A stretch of 64,000 nt of DNA from Fen-178 sp963722575. GTDB taxonomy: Bacteria; Acidobacteriota; Terriglobia; Bryobacterales; Bryobacteraceae. The translations under genes and the position numbers were made by a program. Where the stretch lies: positions 744,001-808,000 of the forward strand of contig CAVRNR010000022.1 in assembly GCA_963722575.1 (NCBI GenBank), read 5' to 3'. How positions within the stretch are numbered: position 1 is the stretch's first letter; each line of letters begins with the position of its first letter. The notes beneath the pieces are model-generated. The model saw only the letters and a program-made list of their open reading frames with translations. It did no database searches and was not told the DNA's origin. Positions 44,691 through 53,393 of this stretch are shown here, piece by piece.

Positions 44691-44963
44691 CTATGCGGCG
44701 TTATTCCTGTTCATTTCCTCGCGGATGACGCGCCGGAGGGTCTCTTCCCACTTTGGGGTTTTCCCCTCGACGTATTCGCGCAGAGCCGAATTGATTAAGG
44801 TCTGGTAGCCGACTTTGCCGCCGGACCGATCGGCGATCGCGCCGAAATAGTCGACCAGATCTTCATCCAGCCAGATGGTGATTCTCACTTTTCCGGGTTC
44901 TGGAGGCGGCTCGGCCACGACTCGGCCCCGCCTTCCCTTGCTGAAATCGTACGTGTTCTTCAT
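44691..44963 (-). CDS. BrnA/CopG-family antitoxin
   Basis: A 90-residue antitoxin with MKNTYDFSKGRRGRVV, PPPEPGKVRITIWLDEDLVD and GYQTLINSALREYVE, the pattern of BrnA-type ribbon-helix-helix antitoxins. Its ATG overlaps the stop of the truncated BrnT-like fragment upstream (ATGA). As the toxin is only partly present, this is an orphan antitoxin. Confidence 0.85.
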   Translation of the reverse strand: MKNTYDFSKGRRGRVVAEPPPEPGKVRITIWLDEDLVDYFGAIADRSGGKVGYQTLINSALREYVEGKTPKWEETLRRVIREEMNRNNAA

Positions 44964-45079
44964 CGTTGTGCCTCATACTGATCGCGTTCGGGCCGCTCGG
45001 CCGCGCGAGCTGAGATGATCCGGATGTTCTCGCCGCTGTAGCAGTAATCAACGACTAGAGACACGGCTCTAGTGTACAT
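44960..45079 (-). pseudogene. Truncated BrnT-like toxin
   Basis: A 39-codon frame from an ATG at 45079 reads VSLVVDYCYSGENIRIISAR, then AAERPERDQYEAQR and stop. RIISARxAxRxExxQYE is the C-terminal signature of BrnT. The N-terminal half, including the WDxxKxxxNxxKHG motif, is missing upstream. The stop overlaps the antitoxin start exactly as in an intact brnTA operon, which supports the assignment. Confidence 0.65.
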
Positions 45080-45321
45080 ATAATTGTCTGCACAGTCAAC
45101 GGGGGTACGGCGGTCTTGAGAGAGAGCCCAACCTCCGGATGCGCTCTGCCAGGACGCGGGCCTGCCCCATATGTCTCAAAAAGGGTGAGTTTTGAAACGC
45201 TGCGCGAAGCCCGTGGAATTGGGCCTTCGAGCGTCGCAGAAGCCTGTCTCAAAGCTGCCGGCGAAATCCGGTTTCTTGCGCGTGACATTGACCCGCGTTG
45301 AGGAACGAGTAGGCGGCCGGA

Positions 45322-46185
45322 TCAACTCGCCTTCCGCCCCACGATCAGCGCTTCCCCGCAATACCGCCGCAGAGACGGCCACGCGCCCAGCAGCCGCGCG
45401 TCCATCCATTCCAGGCCTCGCAGCACACCCCGCGCCCATCGCCGTGAGAAGCGCCCGCGAAGCAGCCGCTTCCCCATCGCCAGCAGGTTGAACGGATAGA
45501 CCGCCAGCTCTCCCATCAGCGGGCGCAGCGCGTCCAGATCCGAGTCGTTCAAAATGACTCCTTCACCCTGTCCGGCCGGCTCCCTCGATACCCGCCGCCG
45601 CACAACCCGCGCCGCGTTGAGCAGCGGATTATTGCCGTAGGTCTCCACCAGCACCAGCCGCCCGCCCGGCTTGAGCACGCGCAGCAACTCGTCGCGCGCC
45701 CGCGGATACTTGAGCGTGTGATGCAGGGCGAAGCTGCCGAAGATCAGGTCGAACTCGCCATCGCCGAAACAGGCCAGGTCGCTGGCATCGCGCGCCACGC
45801 CCCGCACGCGGTCCGCCACGCCGCTCGCCGCCGCCCGCCGCAGACCCAGCCGGATGGCTACCGGCGACAGATCCAGCAGCGTCACCGCGGCGCCTTCCCC
45901 GGCCAGCATGAGGCCCCAGTCGCCGGTGCCGCAGCCATAATCGAGCACCACCCGGCCCGCTAGAGATTCGCTCAGCAGGTATTTGAGTGCGGCCTGGTAC
46001 ACCACCCGCCGCTCAAAGCTCGGGTTGGCGGCGTCGGCCAGGCCCGCCGCCAGCGTCCCGCGGTTGCACACCAAGTCCGCATCCGGCAATTCCAGAAACT
46101 GCCGGTACTGCGCATCGTAGAATTCGCGCTCCTGTTGGGCGGAAAGCTGCCGCACGGGAGACTTCCGATCAGTCGGCCTGGGCAT
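45322..46185 (-). CDS. SAM-dependent methyltransferase
   Basis: A 287-residue class I methyltransferase. Motif I is VLDYGCGTGDWG (about residues 80-91), the acidic end of the next strand is LLDLSP, and the post-motif segments are FDLIFGSFALHH and LLRVLKPGGRLVLVE. The substrate is unknown; UbiE-like small-molecule methyltransferases have the same pattern. A C-terminal region (about 205-275) with aromatic residues may recognise a lipid-like substrate. Confidence 0.88.
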   Translation of the reverse strand: MPRPTDRKSPVRQLSAQQEREFYDAQYRQFLELPDADLVCNRGTLAAGLADAANPSFERRVVYQAALKYLLSESLAGRVVLDYGCGTGDWGLMLAGEGAAVTLLDLSPVAIRLGLRRAAASGVADRVRGVARDASDLACFGDGEFDLIFGSFALHHTLKYPRARDELLRVLKPGGRLVLVETYGNNPLLNAARVVRRRVSREPAGQGEGVILNDSDLDALRPLMGELAVYPFNLLAMGKRLLRGRFSRRWARGVLRGLEWMDARLLGAWPSLRRYCGEALIVGRKAS

Positions 46186-46262
46186 AGGGTCCTGCTCAAT
46201 ATGCTAGCCGGAACCGGCCTCCTGCGGCGATCCGCGCAAGCAGCTATGCTGAAAGCTGAGCG

Positions 46263-49200
46263 ATGAATATTACCGAGATCTTTATCCGCAGGCCGGTCAT
46301 GACCACGCTCGTCATGATGGGTATTCTCCTGTTCGGAGTAGCCGGATACCGCACGCTGCCCGTGAGCGATCTGCCCAACGTGGACTTCCCCACCATTCAG
46401 GTGAGCGCCAGCCTTCCCGGCGCCAGCCCCGAGACCATCGCCGCTTCCATCGCTACCCCGCTGGAGCGCCAGTTCACCACCATTCCAGGCCTGGATTCCA
46501 TGACCTCCACGAGCGCGCGCGGCAGCACCAGCATCACCCTGCAATTCGTGCTGGACCGCAACCTGGATGGCGCCGCGCTGGACGTGCAAGCCGCCATCGT
46601 TACGGCCCAGGGCCGTCTGCCTGTGGGCATGCCTACCCCGCCCACGTTTCGCAAGGTGAACCCGGCGGACATGCCCATCCTGAACCTGACCCTCAGCTCG
46701 CCCACGCTGCCCCTCTCGGTGATCGACGAATATGGCGAGACCATGATGGCGCAGCGCATCTCCATGATCGACGGCGTGGCGCAGGTGTTCGTCTATGGGG
46801 CCCAGAAATTCGCCGTGCGCGCGCAGCTCGATCCCATCCTCATGGCCGCCCACAACATCGGCATCGACGACGTGGAGATCGCACTCGGCTTGCACAATGT
46901 TATGCTGCCGACCGGCACTCTCTGGGGACCCAGACAGGCTTACACCGTTCAAGCCACCGGGCAGCTCGAGACCGCCGCCGCGTATCGCCCCCTCATCGTG
47001 GCTTACCGCAACGGCTCTCCCGTTCGCCTCGAGCAGTTGGGGCGGGTGATCGACAGCGTCGAGAACGACAAGGTCGCGGCCTGGTACAACGACACACGCA
47101 CCATCTACCTGATCGTGCAACGCCAGCCCGGCAGCAATACCGTCCAGGTGGTGGACGCCATCAAGGCGCTGCTCCCCAGCTTCCGCGAGCAGATGCCGCC
47201 CTCGGTGAAACTGGAGGTTCTCTATGACCGGGCGCAAGCCGTTCGCGAATCCGTCAACGATGTGAAATTCACCCTGGTTCTGACGATTGCGCTGGTGATC
47301 ATGGTGATCTTTCTCTTCCTGCGCAACGTCTCCGCCACCGCGATCCCTTCGCTCGCGCTGCCCATGTCCGTCATCGGCACGTTCGCCGTCATGGCGCTGG
47401 CGGGCTACACGCTCGATAACCTATCGCTCATGGCGCTGACGCTTTCGGTGGGTTTCGTGGTGGACGACGCCATCGTGATCCTGGAGAACATCGTCCGCCA
47501 CATGGAGATGGGAAAGTCGCGCATGCAGGCCGCCTTCGAGGGAGGCCGCGAGATCGGCTTCACCATTCTTTCGATGACCCTCTCGCTGGCCGCGGTCTTC
47601 ATTCCCGTGCTATTCATGAGCGGCATCATGGGCAGGCTGTTCCATGAGTTCGCGGTCGTCATCATGGCGGCCATCGTCATCTCCGGCGTGGTCTCGCTCA
47701 GCCTCACGCCCATGCTGTGCAGCCGGTTCCTCAAGCCCCCGGGGGCGCGGCAGAACGCCTTCCAGCGCTCCTCCGAAAAGGTGTTCGACGGCATGCGCGA
47801 CCTCTACGGGTGGACGCTCCGCGGGGTCCTCCGCCACCGCTTCCTCACCATGCTGACAGCGGCCGGGACGCTGGCAGCCACCATCTATCTGTATGGGATG
47901 GTTCCCAAGGGCTTCATTCCCAGCCAGGACACCGGGCAACTGAGCGGGACCACCGAGGCTCCGCAGGACATCTCGTTCGACGGCATGGTCATGCGGCAGA
48001 AGGAGGCAGCCGCGGTGATTCAAGCCGATCCCGATGTCGAGGCCTTCGCCTCGAGCGTCGGCCAGGGCGGCGGTATTTCATCCGGCAACCAGGGGCGCTT
48101 CACCATCCGCTTGCGGCCTCGCAGCGTGCGGCGATCCACGCCCGAGCAGATTATCGAGAGATTGCGGCCCAAACTGAATGCCCTTCCCGGCATTCGAACG
48201 TATCTTCAGAATCCGCCGCTGGTGCGCATCGGCGGGTTCGTCAGCCGAAGCCTCTACCAGTACACATTGCAAGGGACCGACCTCGGCGAACTCTACCGTT
48301 CCGCCGACGCTTTCGAGAAACGCGTCGAGACCGTGCCGGGCCTCACCGACGTGAACAGCGACCTCCAGATTTCCAGCCCCCAGATCACCGTGGATATCGA
48401 CCGCGACCGCGCCTCCGCTCTCGGCGTCACCGCAGAGCAGGTCGAGGACGCTCTGTACGACGCGTATGGCGCGCGCGAAATCTCCAATATCTACATGCCC
48501 ACCAACACCTACTACGTGATCATGGAGCTGCTGCCGACATACCAGCGCGACCCCAATCGCCTGCCCCTGCTCTACATTCGCTCCAACACGGGGAAACTGG
48601 TGGCGCTCGACTCGGTAGCCAATCTGCGCACGGAAACCAGTGCGCTCACGATCGCGCATCTCGGCCAGTTGCCGGCGGTCACCATCTCGTTCAACCTGCT
48701 GCCCGGGGTTTCGCTGGGCGACGCCGTCGGGCGCATCGAGGAACTGGCGCGCGAAACCCTGCCGGCCTCCATCCGCACCAGTTTTCAAGGGACCGCCGCG
48801 GCCTACCAGTCTTCGCTGCGCGGCATGGGAGTGTTGCTGGTCATGGCCATTCTGGTGATCTACATGGTGCTGGGGATTCTGTACGAGAGTTTCATCCACC
48901 CCCTCACCATTCTTTCCGGCCTGCCCTCGGCCGGCCTGGGCGCCCTGGCCACGCTCCTGATCTTCCACAACGAGCTCAACATCTACTCTTTCGTCGGCAT
49001 CATCATGCTGATTGGGATCGTCAAGAAGAACGCCATCATGATGATCGACTTCGCGCTGGAAATCCAGCGTACCCAGGGCATCCCGCCGGCCGAAGCCATC
49101 TACGAGGCCTGTCTGGTGCGCTTCCGGCCCATCATGATGACCACCATGGCCGCGCTCATGGGCACCTTCCCCATCGCCCTCGGTTTCGGCGCCGGCGGCG

Positions 49201-49373
49201 AAGCGCGCCGCCCGCTGGGCTTGGCCGTGGTAGGCGGCCTGGTGGTCTCGCAGACGTTGACGCTCTACATCACGCCGGTGTTCTACATTTACATGGAGCG
49301 CGTGCGCAACCTCGGCGGGAAGAAGCGGGCCCGCCGGAGCGCAGCCGCCCCCGAGGTCGTCTTGCAGTCCTAA
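46263..49373 (+). CDS. RND (HAE1) multidrug efflux permease
   Basis: A 1036-residue inner-membrane pump. It begins NITEIFIRRPVMTTLVMMG and carries the expected 12 membrane helices with two large periplasmic loops, and contains LSVGFVVDDAIVILENI, with the paired Asp residues of the proton relay, in the first half. The best family match is the MdtB/MdtC-like or HAE1 group. No membrane-fusion protein or outer-membrane channel gene is adjacent, which is unusual, so it must rely on partners elsewhere. Confidence 0.93.
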   Translation: MNITEIFIRRPVMTTLVMMGILLFGVAGYRTLPVSDLPNVDFPTIQVSASLPGASPETIAASIATPLERQFTTIPGLDSMTSTSARGSTSITLQFVLDRNLDGAALDVQAAIVTAQGRLPVGMPTPPTFRKVNPADMPILNLTLSSPTLPLSVIDEYGETMMAQRISMIDGVAQVFVYGAQKFAVRAQLDPILMAAHNIGIDDVEIALGLHNVMLPTGTLWGPRQAYTVQATGQLETAAAYRPLIVAYRNGSPVRLEQLGRVIDSVENDKVAAWYNDTRTIYLIVQRQPGSNTVQVVDAIKALLPSFREQMPPSVKLEVLYDRAQAVRESVNDVKFTLVLTIALVIMVIFLFLRNVSATAIPSLALPMSVIGTFAVMALAGYTLDNLSLMALTLSVGFVVDDAIVILENIVRHMEMGKSRMQAAFEGGREIGFTILSMTLSLAAVFIPVLFMSGIMGRLFHEFAVVIMAAIVISGVVSLSLTPMLCSRFLKPPGARQNAFQRSSEKVFDGMRDLYGWTLRGVLRHRFLTMLTAAGTLAATIYLYGMVPKGFIPSQDTGQLSGTTEAPQDISFDGMVMRQKEAAAVIQADPDVEAFASSVGQGGGISSGNQGRFTIRLRPRSVRRSTPEQIIERLRPKLNALPGIRTYLQNPPLVRIGGFVSRSLYQYTLQGTDLGELYRSADAFEKRVETVPGLTDVNSDLQISSPQITVDIDRDRASALGVTAEQVEDALYDAYGAREISNIYMPTNTYYVIMELLPTYQRDPNRLPLLYIRSNTGKLVALDSVANLRTETSALTIAHLGQLPAVTISFNLLPGVSLGDAVGRIEELARETLPASIRTSFQGTAAAYQSSLRGMGVLLVMAILVIYMVLGILYESFIHPLTILSGLPSAGLGALATLLIFHNELNIYSFVGIIMLIGIVKKNAIMMIDFALEIQRTQGIPPAEAIYEACLVRFRPIMMTTMAALMGTFPIALGFGAGGEARRPLGLAVVGGLVVSQTLTLYITPVFYIYMERVRNLGGKKRARRSAAAPEVVLQS

Positions 49374-49427
49374 AAAGGGGACAGACGCATTTCTTTCCCG
49401 ACCCGGAAAATGCGTCTGTCCCCTTTT
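49373..49427. repeat. Inverted repeat, dispersed family B (copy 1)
   Basis: Arms 49373-49392 and 49408-49427 are 20-bp perfect reverse complements (core GGGGACAGACGCATTT) around a 15-base spacer. The element lies between convergent stops of the RND and GH35-like genes, so it may also end both transcripts. A second copy is at 58787-58841. Confidence 0.9.
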
Positions 49428-49428
49428 C

Positions 49429-51018
49429 TCAGTACCGCATCAGCTTCACGCGATAGATCGCGCCCTGCGCGGGCAGGCTGACGCTCGGCGGATCGTAGGA
49501 TCCCTGGTAGGTCCTCCCGCGGGCCGTCGTCTTCCACGCGCCGTTCTCCCACACCACCTGGCCGGCCTGGAGGAACTGCGCCGCCGTGTACTTCGAACCT
49601 ACCCGCGGCCGGAAGTCGACCGCCGAGTCGAAACCGAGAACCAGGAACTCGTCCGGCCCCAACTCGCCCATCAGCACGCGCGCCGATGGCGTGGTCGACG
49701 TGGCGCGCGGACGGAAGCGGACCAGCACCTGGTATTGGTCGAACATCAGGTTCTTTCCCCGGACCTTTTCTTCCTCGATGGCCGCCACCAGCTTCCCCTT
49801 CTGCTGCAAATCGACAATGGCCGGCATGGTGGCCCGGATCAACCCGAAATCCGCAGCCAGGTCGGCAAACCGCGGATCAAGCCCAGGCGCACTGCCCATA
49901 TCCACGCCATAGACGCCAAATCCGAGGCCGTTGAGGTTCGCCAGGGCCCAGAAGAAAACGCGCGCGCCGGTGGCCATCTCTCCGGCCTCGGGGCTCCAGT
50001 ACGGGTTGTCCGGCCGGGTGTAGCGGGAGTTGATCATGCGGAAGTTCTCCGACGGCTGCTTGGTGGTGTCCGAGGAGAGGATGTCGATCTCGGGCGCGGC
50101 CGCTTTCCACAAATCCAGCATGTGCGACACCGGACCTCCGCTCGGATACGTCTCGCCCGGCCGGTCGTAGGAATCCCACTGATCGCCGGTATCATGGCCG
50201 CCGTTCCAGCAGTTCACATAGGTCGGCAGCGGGTAGACCTGCTTGCCGGCGCGCGCCACTTCGTTGATATAGCTGGAAAGATAATAGACCGTGAAAGCCT
50301 CATCCGCGTCCGCGCCGAAAACCTCGGTCCACGTCCCCGGTTTCTTCTTGAGCGCCGTCACCAGCTTCTCCGGAACCGGGCCCGCGAACAGGGCGTTCGA
50401 TTCCTTGGTGTAGTCCCGCACGCTGCCCAGCAGGCCCGATTCGTTCTCCACCTGCATCATGATCACCGTGCGGTCGGCTTCGTCGATCTCTTTGAGGTGC
50501 CGCATCATGGCGACGTACGCCTTCCGGTCGGCGTCCAGGTTGTTCTTCGAATGCGGAGAAAGGTTGCGGATGGGTTTGCCACCGGAATCGATCACCCTGG
50601 GGAAGCGCGTGGTGTCGGATTTGACCCAGTTCGGGGCCCAATCCATGGACCCGTTCTTCCAAGTTCCGAACCATAGCAGGATCACGTGGAGGCCCTCGGA
50701 CCGCGCTTTGCGGAGAATCAGATCGAAATCCCCGAATTCGAAACGGCCTTCTTGCGGCTCGATTTCGTTCCAGTAAACCGGATATTCCACGGTATTGGCG
50801 TTGAGCGCCTTCAACCTGGCCCACGCCGGTTCGATGAGGTCGGGAAACGCGTTGGGGTTATGCACTTGCCCGCCCAGAATGATGAACGGCTTGCCGTCCA
50901 CCATGAAGGTGTACTTGCCCCCGCTCTTGACCAGTTGCGGAATCGGCTTCGCCTGGGCCAGCGCTAATGCGGCCGCGGCGGCCAGGATCGACGATAAACG
51001 AACGATTTTGTGCGGCAG
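49429..51018 (-). CDS. Secreted GH35/DUF5597-type beta-galactosidase-like enzyme
   Basis: A 529-residue protein if translation starts at CTG 51018, or 491 residues from the first ATG at 50904. The CTG is favoured because GGAGGT lies five bases before it and because it adds a signal peptide (MPHKIVRLSSILAAAAALAL). The TIM barrel has PVYWNEIEPQEGRF and MMQVENESGLLG; the Glu of QVENE is the expected acid/base. A C-terminal beta domain (about 425-525) follows. GH35 enzymes release terminal beta-galactose, but the DUF5597-like group has other possible substrates. Confidence 0.82.
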   Translation of the reverse strand: MPHKIVRLSSILAAAAALALAQAKPIPQLVKSGGKYTFMVDGKPFIILGGQVHNPNAFPDLIEPAWARLKALNANTVEYPVYWNEIEPQEGRFEFGDFDLILRKARSEGLHVILLWFGTWKNGSMDWAPNWVKSDTTRFPRVIDSGGKPIRNLSPHSKNNLDADRKAYVAMMRHLKEIDEADRTVIMMQVENESGLLGSVRDYTKESNALFAGPVPEKLVTALKKKPGTWTEVFGADADEAFTVYYLSSYINEVARAGKQVYPLPTYVNCWNGGHDTGDQWDSYDRPGETYPSGGPVSHMLDLWKAAAPEIDILSSDTTKQPSENFRMINSRYTRPDNPYWSPEAGEMATGARVFFWALANLNGLGFGVYGVDMGSAPGLDPRFADLAADFGLIRATMPAIVDLQQKGKLVAAIEEEKVRGKNLMFDQYQVLVRFRPRATSTTPSARVLMGELGPDEFLVLGFDSAVDFRPRVGSKYTAAQFLQAGQVVWENGAWKTTARGRTYQGSYDPPSVSLPAQGAIYRVKLMRY

Positions 51019-51342
51019 AACAGACCTCCAGTACCACAGTCTAACGAATTTGACTTGCGCTGCGCCCCTTGGTTATCCTGAATCTTTCGCGGTAGAGGCG
51101 CGGCGGCCATCAGTAGCCAGGCTGGAATTCCGATAGAGCTTCGGAAGCCTGAGTGAAAGGGGCCGGTCGATTTTCCGCCGAAACCGGGGTGGAAAGCTCA
51201 TTCCTTCCGGTTGGGGAGCTTGGCTAATACCGGCTCACTGTCACTCGTTTCTCCGGCGGGTGGAGCGCTATCGGGAATGAAGGCCGCGTGCATCCGGCGG
51301 TTCTTCTCCTCTCTTTCGCTCTCCTCCCCCAACTGGCGGCTT
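51019..51342. other. Divergent promoter region of the GH35-like gene and dapE
   Basis: This 324-base gap separates divergent genes. It holds the GH35-like ribosome site (51024-51029, minus) and a candidate dapE promoter (51050-51078). The rest shows no gene; an upstream open frame leading into dapE (51211-51342) is not supported as coding. Confidence 0.5.
51050..51078 (+). promoter_or_regulatory. Candidate promoter of the dap/lysine operon
   Basis: TTGACT (51050-51055) and TTATCC (51073-51078) have a 17-base spacer. The position, about 265 bases before dapE, would give a long leader. No riboswitch-like lysine aptamer was recognised in it. Confidence 0.35.
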
Positions 51343-52362
51343 ATGAACGTTTTCGAACTTACGCGCGCGCTGGTCGATATCGAATCCATCACCAACAACG
51401 AGGAGCGGGTCGGCCATTACCTGTACGACTATCTCGCGCCGCTCGCCGCGCGGTTCGACGGCCGCCTCGAGCGCATCGAAGTGGAGCCGCGCCGCTTCAA
51501 CGTCTTCGCGCAGTGGGGGCACTCGCTCACCGTCACCCTTTCCACCCACATGGATACCGTGCCTCCCTTCTTCGCCTCGCGCGAGGATGGCGAGCACATC
51601 TGCGGCCGCGCCTCCTGTGACGCCAAGGGCATCATCGCCTCCATGACGAAGGCCGCCGAGGCGCTGCTCGAAGCGGGCGACCGCAACTTCGGCCTCCTCT
51701 TCGTGGTGGGCGAGGAGCGCAACAGCGCCGGCGCCTACCGGGCGGCCCGTACGCCGCGCGGCTCGCGTTATATCGTCAACGGCGAGCCCACGGGCAACAA
51801 GATGGCGCTCGGTTCCAAGGGCGCATTGCGCTATGAGGCCACCGCCACCGGCAAGATGGCGCACTCCGCCTACCCCGAGCTGGGCGATTCGGCCATCCAC
51901 AAACTGGTCGACGCGCTGGCCGATATGCGGCGCATCCCGCTGCCCGTCGATCCCCTCCTTGGCCCGAGCACGCTCAACATCGGCACGCTCTCCGGCGGCC
52001 GCGCGCCCAACGTCGTCGCCGATGAGGCCCGCGCCGAAATTATGATCCGCCTGGTGGGCGATTCCGCCGAAACCAAGGCTGCCATGGCGCGCGCCGCCGA
52101 GGGCCGCGCGGAGTTGCGCGAGATCCTCGAAATCCCCGCGCGCCGCCTCAACTCGATTGACGGTATCCCCACCACCGTGGTCGCCTTCACCACCGATATC
52201 CCGGCTTTCGCCGGCCAGTGGGGCGAGCCGTTCCTCATCGGGCCGGGTTCCATTCACGTGGCGCACACGCTGGAGGAGCGCGTCGCCAAATCGCAATTGA
52301 CCGAAGCAGTCGAACTCTATCAACGCATCGTAAGGCACTTATGCAAACGCGAATCGAAGTAG
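51343..52362 (+). CDS. dapE: M20 deacylase, probable succinyl-diaminopimelate desuccinylase
   Basis: A 339-residue M20 peptidase-family enzyme. Zinc ligands are His69 and Asp71 in STHMDTVPP, with the Glu-Glu pair in VVGEERNSAG. The family also includes ArgE and LysK. DapE is preferred because the gene leads an operon containing asd, lysC, dapB, dapA and dapD, whose pathway needs exactly this step (cleaving N-succinyl-LL-diaminopimelate). The ATG at 51343 matches the family start; the frame upstream is a shadow. It overlaps asd by 22 bases. Confidence 0.85.
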   Translation: MNVFELTRALVDIESITNNEERVGHYLYDYLAPLAARFDGRLERIEVEPRRFNVFAQWGHSLTVTLSTHMDTVPPFFASREDGEHICGRASCDAKGIIASMTKAAEALLEAGDRNFGLLFVVGEERNSAGAYRAARTPRGSRYIVNGEPTGNKMALGSKGALRYEATATGKMAHSAYPELGDSAIHKLVDALADMRRIPLPVDPLLGPSTLNIGTLSGGRAPNVVADEARAEIMIRLVGDSAETKAAMARAAEGRAELREILEIPARRLNSIDGIPTTVVAFTTDIPAFAGQWGEPFLIGPGSIHVAHTLEERVAKSQLTEAVELYQRIVRHLCKRESK

Positions 52363-53393
52363 GCATCTTGGGCGCCACCGGAATGGTGGGCCAGCATTTC
52401 ATCAAGTTCTTGCAAGGCCACCCGTGGTTCAATCTCACGTGGCTGGGCGCCAGCGACCGCAGCGCCGGCAAGAAGTACGCCGACGCCATGACGTGGCACC
52501 TGGCCGGCGCCACTCCGGACACCGTCGCCGATCTCACCGTGGAAGACTGTAAGCCCGGCAACGCCCCGCGGCTGTTGTTCTCGGCCATGGATGCCTCCGT
52601 GGCCACGGAAATCGAGCGCGCCTTCGCCGAAGCCGGCCACATCGTTGTGTCGAACTCGAAGAACCATCGCATGGAGCGCGATGTACCGCTGCTGGTTCCC
52701 GAAATCAATCCGGACCATTTGAAGCTGGTGCCGCTACAGCAGCGCGCGCGCGGCTGGAAAGGCCAGATCGTCACCAACCCCAACTGCTCCACGGTGGTGC
52801 TCACCATGGGCCTCGCGCCGCTCAAACCATTTGGCATCTCCAAGGTGATCGCCACCACCATGCAAGCCATTTCGGGCGCGGGCTACCCCGGCGTGCCCTC
52901 CATGGACATTGTGGGCAATGTGATCCCCTTCATCGGCGGCGAAGAGGAGAAGATGGAGCAGGAGACGCAGAAGATCCTGGGCGAATTCCGCGGCGACCAC
53001 ATCCAGCCGCTGCCCGCCAAAGTGAGCGCTCACTGCAACCGCGTGCCGGTGGTGGACGGCCACACCGTCGCCGTCTCGGTGGAGCTTTCCGCCAAGCCCT
53101 CGCAAGCCGATCTGCGCCATGCCTTCGACGCGTACACCAGCGTTCCGCAGCAGCGCCAGCTTCCCAGCGCGCCGGCTCACCCCGTCATTTACATGGAGCA
53201 GGCCAACCGTCCGCAGCCGCGCAAGGACGCCGAGCGCGAGCGCGGCATGGCGGCTTTCATCGGCCGGCTGCGCCCCTGCCCGGTGCTGGATTACAAGTTC
53301 GTCGCCCTCGGCCACAACACCGTTCGCGGCGCGGCCGGCGCGGCCGTGCTCAACGCCGAGCTGATGCAATCGGAAGGGATGCTGGACCGATGA
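52341..53393 (+). CDS. asd: Aspartate-semialdehyde dehydrogenase
   Basis: A 350-residue enzyme that reduces aspartyl-4-phosphate to aspartate semialdehyde. The NADP-binding GATGMVGQ is at the N terminus, the catalytic Cys149 is in NPNCSTVV, and SGAGYPG and HCNRVPV are conserved. It is closest to the archaeal/fungal-like Asd group by its length and the HCNRVPVxDGHT segment. The ATG at 52341 lies inside the dapE end, and the stop overlaps lysC by four bases. Confidence 0.95.
   Translation: MQTRIEVGILGATGMVGQHFIKFLQGHPWFNLTWLGASDRSAGKKYADAMTWHLAGATPDTVADLTVEDCKPGNAPRLLFSAMDASVATEIERAFAEAGHIVVSNSKNHRMERDVPLLVPEINPDHLKLVPLQQRARGWKGQIVTNPNCSTVVLTMGLAPLKPFGISKVIATTMQAISGAGYPGVPSMDIVGNVIPFIGGEEEKMEQETQKILGEFRGDHIQPLPAKVSAHCNRVPVVDGHTVAVSVELSAKPSQADLRHAFDAYTSVPQQRQLPSAPAHPVIYMEQANRPQPRKDAERERGMAAFIGRLRPCPVLDYKFVALGHNTVRGAAGAAVLNAELMQSEGMLDR

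Noticed and set aside
44308..44808. Plus-strand open frame of 166 codons before the antitoxin gene
   Set aside because: Its translation resembles no protein; only the different frame ending at 44665 contains a meaningful rhodanese-like segment.
45174..45201. GTCTCAAAA ... TTTTGAAAC imperfect repeat near 45.18 kb
   Set aside because: The arms are only nine bases with a mismatch and no second copy was seen, so it is not listed as a feature.
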